From NCBI GenBank assembly GCA_012522435.1, contig JAAYKK010000083.1, forward strand, positions 1-33,799: a stretch of 33,799 nt of DNA, in the 5' to 3' direction. The DNA is from Clostridiaceae bacterium (GTDB taxonomy: Bacteria; Bacillota; Clostridia; Saccharofermentanales; DTU023). Each line of letters starts with the position of its first letter. Position 1 is the stretch's first letter. Positions 14,959 to 23,753 of the stretch are shown one piece after another. A program made the translations under genes and the position numbers. The notes beneath the pieces were generated by a model. It made no database searches. It was given only the letters and a program-made list of their open reading frames with translations, and was not told the origin of the DNA.

Positions 14959-15579
14959 TTAAGGTTTAAGAATACCCTTGATAAAGTCCTTGTCACGAGC
15001 GAAAATTTCTCTGATTTCTCGAAAACATTGACCGGAAAGCGTACGTTGATCAGCAATGATACCATAACTTTCAAGTCCTAACTGATTAGCAAGATACACA
15101 GCACGATATAGATGATATTTTTGAGTGACCAGTAAAACTTTATCCAATTGATAGTTCTCTAAACAGCGTTGCACGCTTTCATAAGTCGATAAACCGTAAA
15201 TATCAAGTATAAGTGCATCCTCAGGCACATTTTTGTTTAAAACATACTCTCGCATTACTTTAACTTCATCATAGCCCTGACCATCTGCTGAACCATGACC
15301 ACTTAGTAGTAATTTAGAAACAATGCCTGCCTGATATAAAGCTGCTCCCATATCCAAGCGTTCCTTCAAAATCGGTGACGGCTTGCCATCACGTATCCCT
15401 GCTCCAAAGACCAAAGCACATTCATAGTTTTGTTCTGGCACATTTTCTAATGTGGCAATCTGATCGAAGGTTGTCGCAATAATATAAATGTTTGGTATTA
15501 TGATCAGTAAAAGCACAACTAGTATTATAATTAGCAATTTTATTAATTTGGATTTGGATTTAGATCTTGTCTTTTTCAC
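14959..15579 (-). CDS. SanA/YdcF-like DUF218 membrane-anchored protein
   Basis: 206 aa from a GTG at 15579, preceded by GAGGAG at 5-6 nt; a TTG 18 nt further upstream lacks such a site. A highly basic start (KKTRSKSKSK) is followed by one strong membrane helix (about residues 11-35), then an outside domain of the DUF218 (ElyC/SanA/YdcF) family: CALVFGAGIRDGKPSPILKERL near 57-78, LLSGHGSADGQGYDE near 91-105, STYESVQRC near 131, and KYHLYRA near 148. Relatives affect envelope integrity and vancomycin permeability; the enzymatic activity is not established. It is transcribed towards the queT leader. Confidence 0.85.
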   Translation of the reverse strand: MKKTRSKSKSKLIKLLIIILVVLLLIIIPNIYIIATTFDQIATLENVPEQNYECALVFGAGIRDGKPSPILKERLDMGAALYQAGIVSKLLLSGHGSADGQGYDEVKVMREYVLNKNVPEDALILDIYGLSTYESVQRCLENYQLDKVLLVTQKYHLYRAVYLANQLGLESYGIIADQRTLSGQCFREIREIFARDKDFIKGILKP

Positions 15580-15885
15580 TTTTGCTCCTCTACCCAAATT
15601 CTAATAGGGTATCTATTTGATAATACATCAATTTCCATGTAAACATGCTCAAAATTTAAGCTTTGACATGATTTTGTGCAAAGCGATTTTTGTGAAGCTA
15701 TATTATACAAAGTAGTTTCGTAGAGCGAATGGCAGCTATAATCTAATATCAATTATAATTAAACAGACTACAATATTTTAGTGGTTTATATATAAGTTTG
15801 GATATTAATCAGATACCGAAAGGTGATATCTCTATAGTGGTAAATTATGGGTATAGTTTTATCGCCGGATTACAGAGAAATAACA
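15580..15885. other. About 300 bp without a gene, between ileS and the SanA-like gene
   Basis: No plausible coding frame or tRNA is visible. It must hold the minus-strand promoter of the SanA-like gene, for which no clear -35/-10 pair stands out. One small hairpin with a GAAA tetraloop (GATACC-GAAA-GGT..ATC, about 15811-15829) is present. Otherwise nothing recognised. Confidence 0.45.
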
Positions 15886-15909
15886 AAAGACCGCTCTTTG
15901 GCGGTCTTT
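15881..15909 (-). terminator. Rho-independent terminator of ileS
   Basis: AAAGACCGC (15886-15894) and GCGGTCTTT (15901-15909) form a perfect 9-bp stem with a 6-nt loop. On the minus strand the U-rich tail TTTTGTTATTT follows. It lies about 47 nt after the ileS stop codon. Confidence 0.9.
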
Positions 15910-15955
15910 CGATTATCTTTATTTGAGTGTTCTATCAATAATAAGCTGATCTAAT

Positions 15956-18900
15956 TTAGCCAACAACTTCCATACCTAAAGTTAAATCCTTGCCATTGAT
16001 ATCAACAGTAGCTACATGAGCTACACCTTCCTTCAAAGGAGCCACTTCAATTGCTAAAACTTCCTCTTGAATAAGATCTCTGAATTTTTCCATCAATTGA
16101 CCTAAATCAGCATTATCTGCATAGTACAAATTTATCCGATCCGAAACTTCAAAACCGCTCTCGCGACGCATGTTTTGGATTTTAGATACAATTTCACGTA
16201 CATTTCCTTCATCAATCAAAGTAGGAGTTAATACTGTATCCAGAGCAACTGTCACACCGTGATCAGAAGCTGTGGCCAGCCCTTCCGCCTGAATAGTTGA
16301 AATTAGTAAATCTTCTTCCGTAAAAATTTCCGAACTACCTGCTATTTCAACTTCGATTTGGCCCTTCTCCTGTATGGCTTGATAAGATGCTCGACCATCA
16401 AGTGCTGCCAATTTTTGATTAACTTCCGGTAGATTCTTGCCGAAACGAGGACCTAATAAACGCAGTTGAGGTTTGAATTGATAGTCTTGCAATTCAGTTG
16501 CATCTGTAACCCATTCAACCTGTTTCACATTCAACTCATCAGCTACCAACGGAATATATTCTGCTGCCAATTTTTGTTCGCTGACAATTTGCATTTTAGA
16601 TAATGGCTGACGAATTTTCAGCTCTGATGTATTTCTAGCTGCTCTACCCAAATTGACCAGCTCTAAAACCAGTTTCATTTGATATTCCAATTCGGGATCG
16701 ATCAAATCTTCATTACAGGTTGGGAAATCAGCTAAATGAACACTTTCACGAGCGTCGTCAAAGAAATTGACTACCAGATTTTGATACATACTCTCGGTCA
16801 TAAACGGAACGAAAGGAGCCGATAATCTAGTCAAAGTTTCCAAAACAGTAAAGAGTGTCATGTAAGCATTGATCTTATCCTGTGTCATCTCTGAGCCCCA
16901 GTAGCGCTCTCTGGAGCGACGTACATACCAGTTAGATAAATCATCAACAAAATCTTCCATGATTCTGGTTGAACCTGTAATATCATATTTTGCCATTCTT
17001 TGATCTACATTCTTAACTAAAGTATTAAGACGACTTAAAATCCAATGATCCATTACACTTAATTTATCGTATTCCAGTTCATATTTGCTTGGATCAAATT
17101 GATCAATATCCGCATATAAAACATAGAAAGCATAAGTATTCCAAAGGCCGCTGATGAATTTACGTTTCACCTCATTGACCATTTTTGCTGAAAAGCGTGA
17201 GGGTAACCAAGGTTGGCTGTTTGTGAAAAAGTACCAACGAACGGCATCCGCTCCTTCTTCATCCAATATATCAGTTGGATCAACAACATTGCCAAGATGT
17301 TTTGACATCTTCCTGCCTTCTTCATCCTGAACATGCCCCATAACTATGCAGTTTTTGAAAGGAGAACTATCAAAGACTGCTGTTCCAATAGCCATTAAGG
17401 TGTAAAACCAACCTCTAGTTTGATCGACGGCTTCTGAAATGAAATCTGCCGGGAAAGTTTCCTCAAATAATTCTTGATTTTCAAAAGGATAATGATATTG
17501 TGCAAAGGGCATTGAGCCGGAGTCAAACCAACCGTCAATAACTTCCGGAACCCGGTGCATTTCTCCTTCACATTCAGGACAATTGAGAGTAACTTGATCA
17601 ATATACGGACGATGTAATTCAATATCCTCCGGACAATTGTCAGACATCTCTTTTAATTCAGCTATCGAACCAACCAGATGATCATAACCACAATCTTCAC
17701 AGCGCCAAACAGGAAGTGGTGTACCCCAATATCTCTCACGGGATAATGCCCAATCAATGACATTTTCTAAGAAATTGCCGAAACGTCCGGTACCTATTGT
17801 TGGTGGAATCCAATTGACTGTGCTGTTATTATCAAGCAAGTTTTCTCTCAGTTCGGTCATTTTGACAAACCAAGATTGACGAGCATAATACATCAATGGT
17901 GTGTGACAGCGCCAGCAAAATGGATAATTATGAGTGTTTTCCTCAATTTTTATCAATAAACAGCGTTGCTGTAAATTTTCAATTATCTGTGGATCAGCTT
18001 CTTTGAACATTAATCCTGCGAAATCTGTCGCTTCTTCAGGCATTGTTCCATCTTCATTAATAAACTGAACAAACGGTAAGTTATATTCGCGACCAACCCG
18101 AGCATCATCATCACCAAATGCAGGAGCCTGATGAACAATTCCCGTACCTTCATCTAACGTGACATAATTATCCATCACAACATAGAAAGCTTCTTTTTTT
18201 GATTTCTTGACAATCTCATCAGCATAAGGAAATAAAGGTGTGTATTTGATACCGACCAGATCTTTGCCCTGCATTTTTTCAATAATTGTATATTCTTCAC
18301 CCAATACTTGTTCAACTAATGAAGCGCCCACATAATAACGGACTTTTTTCTCCGTGCCATCGAGATCCTGCCCAACTTCAGCCAAAACATAATCTTCGTC
18401 CGGATGTACACACAAGGCTAAGTTAGAAGGCAAAGTCCACGGTGTAGTTGTCCAAGCAGTTAAATAAGTATCAGTCTCATCTTCAACTGCAAATCTGACA
18501 TAAACCGATGGCTCTGTAACATCTTCGTAGCCTTGAGCTACCTCATGACTGGATAAAGCGGTTCCACAACGTGGACAATACGGCACAACTTTATGTCCTT
18601 GATAGATCAAGCCTTTATCCCAGATTTGACGCAAAGCCCACCAACCAGATTCGATATAATCATTTTCATATGTGATATAAGGATTTTCCATATCGGCCCA
18701 AAAACCGATTCTTTCGGACATTTCTTCCCATTCAGTTTTATATTTCCAAACACTTTCTTTGCACTTTTTGATAAAAGGCTCAATTCCGTATTCTTCAATT
18801 TGCTCTTTACCGTCAAGACCCAAAATACGTTCAACTTCCAGCTCAACCGGTAAGCCGTGTGTATCCCATCCGGCTTTGCGGAATACATTCTTACCTTTCA

Positions 18901-19120
18901 TACTGTGATAACGTGGAATAACATCCTTAATAACCCTGGTCAAAACATGACCGATATGTGGCCTGCCGTTGGCAGTTGGCGGACCGTCATAAAAAACAAA
19001 GTTCTCTCCATCTTTTCGTAGTTCGGTCTGTTCATGGAATACATCCTTTTCTTGCCAAAACTCCGAAACTTTTTTCTCACGTTCAACAAAATCCAAAGAA
19101 CTATCAACTTTTGTATACAT
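15956..19120 (-). CDS. ileS: Isoleucyl-tRNA synthetase (type 2, long form)
   Basis: 1054 aa class I synthetase that charges tRNA-Ile. Seen: HIGH as PHIGHVL at 54-60, the Trp-rich editing-domain region with TAWTTTPWTLPSNLAL, zinc-type Cys pairs (CPRCG; CEDCG; CPECEGE), and KMSKHLGN as the KMSKS loop. The HIGH context GPPTANGRPHIGH, the length and the C-terminal block after residue 900 (LIDEGNVREIVSKIQNMRR) mark the eukaryote/archaea-like IleRS2 group, which as a class tolerates mupirocin. It starts 12 nt after the leader ends and is under T-box control. A separate terminator makes it a single-gene unit. Confidence 0.97.
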   Translation of the reverse strand: MYTKVDSSLDFVEREKKVSEFWQEKDVFHEQTELRKDGENFVFYDGPPTANGRPHIGHVLTRVIKDVIPRYHSMKGKNVFRKAGWDTHGLPVELEVERILGLDGKEQIEEYGIEPFIKKCKESVWKYKTEWEEMSERIGFWADMENPYITYENDYIESGWWALRQIWDKGLIYQGHKVVPYCPRCGTALSSHEVAQGYEDVTEPSVYVRFAVEDETDTYLTAWTTTPWTLPSNLALCVHPDEDYVLAEVGQDLDGTEKKVRYYVGASLVEQVLGEEYTIIEKMQGKDLVGIKYTPLFPYADEIVKKSKKEAFYVVMDNYVTLDEGTGIVHQAPAFGDDDARVGREYNLPFVQFINEDGTMPEEATDFAGLMFKEADPQIIENLQQRCLLIKIEENTHNYPFCWRCHTPLMYYARQSWFVKMTELRENLLDNNSTVNWIPPTIGTGRFGNFLENVIDWALSRERYWGTPLPVWRCEDCGYDHLVGSIAELKEMSDNCPEDIELHRPYIDQVTLNCPECEGEMHRVPEVIDGWFDSGSMPFAQYHYPFENQELFEETFPADFISEAVDQTRGWFYTLMAIGTAVFDSSPFKNCIVMGHVQDEEGRKMSKHLGNVVDPTDILDEEGADAVRWYFFTNSQPWLPSRFSAKMVNEVKRKFISGLWNTYAFYVLYADIDQFDPSKYELEYDKLSVMDHWILSRLNTLVKNVDQRMAKYDITGSTRIMEDFVDDLSNWYVRRSRERYWGSEMTQDKINAYMTLFTVLETLTRLSAPFVPFMTESMYQNLVVNFFDDARESVHLADFPTCNEDLIDPELEYQMKLVLELVNLGRAARNTSELKIRQPLSKMQIVSEQKLAAEYIPLVADELNVKQVEWVTDATELQDYQFKPQLRLLGPRFGKNLPEVNQKLAALDGRASYQAIQEKGQIEVEIAGSSEIFTEEDLLISTIQAEGLATASDHGVTVALDTVLTPTLIDEGNVREIVSKIQNMRRESGFEVSDRINLYYADNADLGQLMEKFRDLIQEEVLAIEVAPLKEGVAHVATVDINGKDLTLGMEVVG

Positions 19121-19148
19121 ATTTACTCCTTAAAGCAATTTTAAACAT

Positions 19149-19446
19149 AAAAAAAGCGCCTTCTCTGCGGGGCGCAAATTGCACGGTACCACCCGTTTTC
19201 ATAAACCTCAATGTTTATCTCATTTTCCATAACGAAGGACTGATTAACAGCGGTCGGTTCACCTTACTAGCCGGACTCTTTTTTCAAAGTGCAACTGATT
19301 TAAGCTGTTGCTTGCCGGATGTTCAGGCTCACTGCTCAAGGATGATTTTCATTAAAGCAGAGAAACGGAGCTTACACCATCCTCCATTCGCTATATTCTC
19401 CAACGCCTCAATTACTGTTCCTATCAAAGCATTTAATTTAATTGTC
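19149..19446 (-). promoter_or_regulatory. T-box leader of ileS
   Basis: About 300-nt untranslated leader. The core T-box sequence GGGTGGTACCGTGCAA is at 19179-19194 (minus strand), directly followed by the terminator GCGCC/GGCGC with a seven-U tail (19149-19175). Upstream is a long Stem I region; ATC triplets at 19341-19346 are candidate isoleucine specifier codons on its 3' side. Uncharged tRNA-Ile should bind the specifier and the TGGT bulge and stabilise the antiterminator, switching ileS on when isoleucine charging falls. T-box certain; exact specifier position likely but not folded. Confidence 0.93.
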
Positions 19447-19451
19447 GCTAT

Positions 19452-19480
19452 ATTATAGTCAGAACAGTTTGATAATGCAA
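19452..19480 (-). promoter_or_regulatory. ileS promoter
   Basis: On the minus strand TTGCAT (19475-19480) and a consensus TATAAT (19452-19457) with exactly 17 nt between. It lies between the acyl-CoA synthetase stop codon and the start of the T-box leader. Confidence 0.85.
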
Positions 19481-19520
19481 TTTATTCCCTTAATCTGTTT
19501 TCAGCTTCCAAAAAAATCAG

Positions 19521-21272
19521 TCATTCTGAATAATCTCTCATGATCTTCTTTGAAGTGTTCTTGCGGAAAGGTTCAGCGCGTAAAGTTACTTTTTTAATTC
19601 TCTTGTAGATTGGTTGCTCTTTATTCTGCTCTTTGACCAAACCCTGAATCAAAGCAAAGATTTCTTCTTCTGAAGCATCTTTTTTACCCAGAGCTTCCTG
19701 AACCCCTTCTTCATCCGGGAAAACTTCTACCACGACATCAACATCACCGTTTTTTCCATCTACACTGCTCACAACAGATTCTGCAATCTCAGGATTACGG
19801 TTTAATAAAGCTTCCAACTCTTCAGGGAAAATATTCTTGCCATTCTTTGTGACAATTACATTCTTTTTTCTACCGGTGATGATTAAGAAACCGTCTTTAT
19901 CCATATAGCCATAATCACCCGTATAAAACCAACCATCCCTTAAAGTTTCGGCCGTCAATTCTTCGTCATCATAGTAACCTAACATCAGATTATCTCCCTT
20001 GGATCTGAACTCTCCGATACCGTCCTCATCCGGCTCAAAAATCTCAGCCGTAGTTCCCGGTAAAGGTAAACCTGCTGATTCATGACGATAAAATACGTCT
20101 CGGTTCAAAGCCAAAATCGGTCCACATTCAGTTAAACCATATCCTTGAACAGCCAAGAAACCAAAATCATTAAGATCTTTCAAGACTTGAGGGTCAATAG
20201 CCGCACCTCCTGCTATTAGCAAGCGCATATGTCCGCCCAAAGCAGCATGGATGTCTTTGAAAAGTTTTTTACGTAAATCGATGCCGATTTTTCGTAAACC
20301 ACGAGTTAATTTCAGAGCAAATTCAACAGTTTTTCTTTTTCCTTGTTTGTCGATATTTTTCCAAATTCGCTTATGTAAAGCTTCAAGGATCAAAGGAACT
20401 GCCAAAATGAGGGTAGTTTTACTTTCAGCCAAATTATCTGTCAAATAACGCAAGCCTTCCAATTCCGCAACGGTGTTTCCGCGATAGGTTTGACAAAGAA
20501 AGCCACAAGTACATTCATATGTGTGATGTAAAGGTAGAACAGATAGCGCTATATCATCACCAACATAAAGCATTGAAGACATTGCCATCAAATTAGTGCA
20601 AATCGATTTATGTGTGTGCATTACAGCTTTTGATCTGGCAGTAGTTCCGGAAGTAAAAAGTAAAATACGCATTTCTTCCGGGTCAATCTCACAATCTAGA
20701 AAATTCCTATAGCCGTCAGCTAAAAGTTGTTCGCCTTCTTTCCTGATATTTTCCCAAGAATATTCTAATGGTAATCCTTCACCTAACTCTCTGAAAGTAA
20801 AAGGTTCAACTTCGTTTTTGTAATGATCCATCAGGATCATGGTCTTAATCGACTCCAGCCCTTGAGCAGCTTTTAAAGCATTATCTCTCATTGTGGAAGA
20901 ATAAACCAAAACAGAAGTTTTAGATCTTTCAAGCATTGAACGGATTTCATAAACAGGAAGTTCTTTGTCCAAAGGAACAATAATACCCATCCCGGTCACT
21001 GTTGCCATATATGTCACATACCATTCATAACGTGTCTCAGCAAGTATTGCTACTCTGGTATCGGATATAACACCCATTTCAGTTAATCTGCTACCTAAAG
21101 CATCAATATCTTTCCCGTATTGCTTGAAAGTCACCGGAACATATGGTTTGCCTATAGCAGGTTTCGTCAAAAATGCTGCTCTGTTAGCGTATTCTTCTAC
21201 ACTGCCGCGCAACATATCACGCAAATCTTTGATCGGTCTGACATAATGTAATGGATAATTTTTTTTGTTCAC
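19521..21272 (-). CDS. AMP-forming long-chain acyl-CoA synthetase
   Basis: 583 aa ANL-superfamily enzyme that activates a carboxylic acid, probably a fatty acid, to acyl-AMP and then acyl-CoA. Seen: phosphate loop LLFTSGTTARSKAV near 204-217 (a variant of TSGTTGxPKG), LPLHHTYE near 246, GYGLTECGP near 374, TGDYGYMDKDG near 447, GRKKNVIV near 463, and the C-terminal catalytic Lys region FRKNTSKKIMR near 570. Start is GTG with GGAG at 7 nt. It is 33 nt behind the PfkB-family kinase gene with no terminator between, so they are probably co-transcribed. No lipid gene is adjacent, so chain length is unknown. Confidence 0.9.
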   Translation of the reverse strand: MNKKNYPLHYVRPIKDLRDMLRGSVEEYANRAAFLTKPAIGKPYVPVTFKQYGKDIDALGSRLTEMGVISDTRVAILAETRYEWYVTYMATVTGMGIIVPLDKELPVYEIRSMLERSKTSVLVYSSTMRDNALKAAQGLESIKTMILMDHYKNEVEPFTFRELGEGLPLEYSWENIRKEGEQLLADGYRNFLDCEIDPEEMRILLFTSGTTARSKAVMHTHKSICTNLMAMSSMLYVGDDIALSVLPLHHTYECTCGFLCQTYRGNTVAELEGLRYLTDNLAESKTTLILAVPLILEALHKRIWKNIDKQGKRKTVEFALKLTRGLRKIGIDLRKKLFKDIHAALGGHMRLLIAGGAAIDPQVLKDLNDFGFLAVQGYGLTECGPILALNRDVFYRHESAGLPLPGTTAEIFEPDEDGIGEFRSKGDNLMLGYYDDEELTAETLRDGWFYTGDYGYMDKDGFLIITGRKKNVIVTKNGKNIFPEELEALLNRNPEIAESVVSSVDGKNGDVDVVVEVFPDEEGVQEALGKKDASEEEIFALIQGLVKEQNKEQPIYKRIKKVTLRAEPFRKNTSKKIMRDYSE

Positions 21273-21305
21273 TATTGTTCTCCTATTCCTTATCGGTAAT
21301 ATATT

Positions 21306-22253
21306 TTAGATATTTAATTTTTCACGAGTTGCAATAATTTCTTGATAAGTCGGCAAGGATTCTATGGCTCCTTTTTGTTGAACACAATAATATCCGGAGA
21401 TAGCGCCCATCTTCATTGCATTTTCAAAATCAGACTTTATTAACTCACTAACATCTCTTTTCCCGGTTCGTAATACTTCTGCTAAAAACGCTCCCCAAAA
21501 TGCATCACCGGCACCGGTAGTGTCTACAACATCTGCCTTGATACCTTCTTGACGGATAGTCTCACCTTTAATATGACATCTAGAACCGTGTTCACCCAAC
21601 GTTTCAACAATCGCTGTTATATTATACTTCTTTAAAGCTTCTTGGATCGACATGCCGATCATCGGCACTTCTTCTTCTGAAACTTTTACTAGGTCCACGT
21701 AAGGAAGAACTGCCTGAAAAGCTTTTGCGCATGCATCAATATTATAATCCCATAACTGATCCCGATAATTGAGATCAAGGGTTACAATTTTACCTAGATC
21801 ATGAGCTGCTTTTAAGGCATAAACTGTTGTTTCTTTTGCAGAACCTCCTACCATAGAAAGAGTTCCTGAATTAAGCATTCTTACTTTTTCAATCTGCTCA
21901 ATCGGCAATTGTTCTTTGCTCATAAACATGTCGGCACCCGGTTTGCGAGCAAATGTAAAACTTCTATCTCCTGTATCACTTAAGGTGACAAAAGCTAAAG
22001 TTGTCGTTGCCTCAGATGTAAATTCAGGACATAAAAAATCTACATTTTCTGCGAAAAAAGTTTCGGCAATTAATTTGCCGAAATCATCATCGCCCACCAT
22101 ACCGCAGAAAGCTGACTTAAAGCCGTTACGACTTACTGCAACAGCTACGTTTGCAACTGCTCCTCCGAAATTAATACTCAATTCCCGGGGTCTACCCGTC
22201 GGAATAAAGTCGATCAGAACCTCGCCCAGGCTGATAAAATCATAATCTTTCAT
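21306..22253 (-). CDS. PfkB-family carbohydrate kinase, probable fructokinase
   Basis: 315 aa from the ATG at 22253, which lies 6 nt after AAGGAG; an ATG two codons upstream touches the ribosome site and a TTG further out is poorer. Ribokinase fold with LGEVLIDFIP at the start, NFGGAVANVAVAVSRNG near 27-43, FARKPGADM near 99, and the catalytic DTTGAGDAFWGAF near 244-256, where the Asp is the base. These features match fructokinases of Firmicutes, which make fructose 6-phosphate; a different ketose or deoxy-sugar cannot be excluded. It is the first gene of a likely two-gene unit with the acyl-CoA synthetase. Confidence 0.88.
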   Translation of the reverse strand: MKDYDFISLGEVLIDFIPTGRPRELSINFGGAVANVAVAVSRNGFKSAFCGMVGDDDFGKLIAETFFAENVDFLCPEFTSEATTTLAFVTLSDTGDRSFTFARKPGADMFMSKEQLPIEQIEKVRMLNSGTLSMVGGSAKETTVYALKAAHDLGKIVTLDLNYRDQLWDYNIDACAKAFQAVLPYVDLVKVSEEEVPMIGMSIQEALKKYNITAIVETLGEHGSRCHIKGETIRQEGIKADVVDTTGAGDAFWGAFLAEVLRTGKRDVSELIKSDFENAMKMGAISGYYCVQQKGAIESLPTYQEIIATREKLNI

Positions 22254-22391
22254 TTTCATCTCCTTATTTTGCAAACTCGCGTAAAGTACGTTGTGAACGC
22301 TGTTGAAAATTAATCAGAATTCATCAAATATAATTAATATGGTAAAGTTAAATCAAACTAATTGCAATATTCAAAGTTCGGTTAGGAGTTT

Positions 22392-23621
22392 ATGTTCAAA
22401 GATCAACAGCGCATCATTCTACATTGTGACTGTAACGGATATTATGCATCGGTCGAATGCTTACTTCGTCCTGAGTTAAAAGACGTACCCATGGCAGTAA
22501 CCGGTAATCCGCAAAACAGACATGGGATTATTCTGGCTAAAAATCAATTAGCCAAAGATGCCGGAGTCTTGACTGCAGAAACAATTATAGAAGCTAAAAG
22601 AAAATGTCCTAATCTGGTTTGCGTTAGACCACATCATGAACTCTATGCCGAATATTCAGTTAAATTAAATAACATTTACCTTGAATATTCAGATCGTGTT
22701 GAACCGTTTGGAATCGATGAAAGTTTTATGGATGTTACTCAAACTTGGCAGGATTTTGCTAATAGTCCAAAAGATTTTGCAGATCTGTTGCGCAACAGAA
22801 TCCGCCAAGACTTAGGCCTCACCATTTCAGTAGGTGTTTCTTATAATAAAATATTAGCTAAATTGGGTAGTGATCTGAAAAAACCTGACGCTACTACAGT
22901 AATTACAGAAAATGATCTTGAGAGTATAGTCTGGCCTTTAGATATTAGTAATTTGCTCTATGTGGGCAAAGTTACCGCAAAACGTTTAAGAGCGGTCAAC
23001 ATCAACACTATCGGCGAAATTGCCAAAACCGATCCTGAGTTTTTAGCCGTATATCTTGGAAAAATTGGCGAAAACCTAAGTATCTATGCACGCGGCTTAG
23101 AAAATAGTGAAGTACAAAAATATACTGAATTGGATGAAGCTAAATCAATCGGTAATGGACAAACCTTCAGTGAGGATCTTATTAGTTGGCCCAAGATCAA
23201 TCAGGGGTTGCAAGGATTAGTTGCTGAAGTAACTAACAGATTAAGGAAATCTAATAAGGTTGCCAATGTAATTCAGGTTCAACTAAAAAGTTCAGATTTT
23301 CAAGTCTTCTCTAAACAGACAACTTTGACAGAACACATTCAAAATTACGAACAAATCTGGCCTGTAGTTCAGCAATTAATTCAGGAATTATGGGATCAAG
23401 AAACTCCTATTCGTCTACTTGCTGTAACTGCCGGCGGCTTGGAAAATAAAGATCAAGTCTATACTCAAGTTTCATTTTCCGATCTCACTCTCAACAGTTC
23501 TGACGATTTTGATAAATCTGCCCCGGATAAAGAATTTGAGAAACAAAAGAAATTAAATAATTTGGTCTACAAACTCAATCAACAAATGGGCGGAGACTAT
23601 TTAAAATTAGGCACTGAATAA
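22392..23621 (+). CDS. dinB: Y-family DNA polymerase IV
   Basis: 409 aa translesion polymerase. Seen: LHCDCNGYYASVE near 10-22 (palm Asp with Tyr steric gate), FGIDESFMDVT near 106 with the catalytic Asp-Glu pair, SVGVSYNKILAKLGSDLKKP near 147, a helix-hairpin-helix-like region near 195-220, and the little-finger domain to the end. No obvious beta-clamp peptide was picked out with certainty. ATG with TAGGAG upstream. A TATAAT is at 22329-22334, but the nearest -35-like TTGAAA is 20 nt away, and no SOS box fits. It is divergent from the kinase gene. Confidence 0.93.
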   Translation: MFKDQQRIILHCDCNGYYASVECLLRPELKDVPMAVTGNPQNRHGIILAKNQLAKDAGVLTAETIIEAKRKCPNLVCVRPHHELYAEYSVKLNNIYLEYSDRVEPFGIDESFMDVTQTWQDFANSPKDFADLLRNRIRQDLGLTISVGVSYNKILAKLGSDLKKPDATTVITENDLESIVWPLDISNLLYVGKVTAKRLRAVNINTIGEIAKTDPEFLAVYLGKIGENLSIYARGLENSEVQKYTELDEAKSIGNGQTFSEDLISWPKINQGLQGLVAEVTNRLRKSNKVANVIQVQLKSSDFQVFSKQTTLTEHIQNYEQIWPVVQQLIQELWDQETPIRLLAVTAGGLENKDQVYTQVSFSDLTLNSSDDFDKSAPDKEFEKQKKLNNLVYKLNQQMGGDYLKLGTE

Positions 23622-23627
23622 AATAGA

Positions 23628-23657
23628 TGCTGAGCTAACTTAGCAAAAATGTTTTTT
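23628..23657 (+). terminator. Probable dinB terminator
   Basis: TGCTGAG (23628-23634) and CTTAGCA (23639-23645) form a 7-bp stem (one G-T) with a CTAA loop. A run of six T follows after six intervening bases, so it is weaker than a textbook terminator. Confidence 0.5.
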
Positions 23658-23677
23658 CACAATAATCATTTCTTGTT

Positions 23678-23706
23678 TTGTATCAACTAATAAACTAGGT
23701 TATTAT
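23678..23706 (+). promoter_or_regulatory. Promoter of the aminopeptidase gene
   Basis: TTGTAT (23678-23683) and TATTAT (23701-23706) separated by 17 nt, about 48 nt before the ATG of the leucyl aminopeptidase. No second gene lies between. Confidence 0.6.
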
Positions 23707-23753
23707 TGTTAGGGTAATGAATATAAATCACTTAATAATAGAAATGAGGAATT

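Noticed and set aside
18958-19458. 166-codon open frame on the plus strand over the ileS 5' end and leader
   Set aside because: It is antisense to conserved IleRS codons and runs through the T-box and its promoter; the protein resembles nothing and has no ribosome site.
19499-19525. Terminator just after the acyl-CoA synthetase stop
   Set aside because: There is a T-run, but the stem before it (TCAG/CTGA) is only 4 bp.
22291-22310. Possible SOS (LexA) box upstream of dinB, GAAC...GTT
   Set aside because: The half-sites are three bases apart rather than four and the outer bases do not match the Gram-positive consensus.
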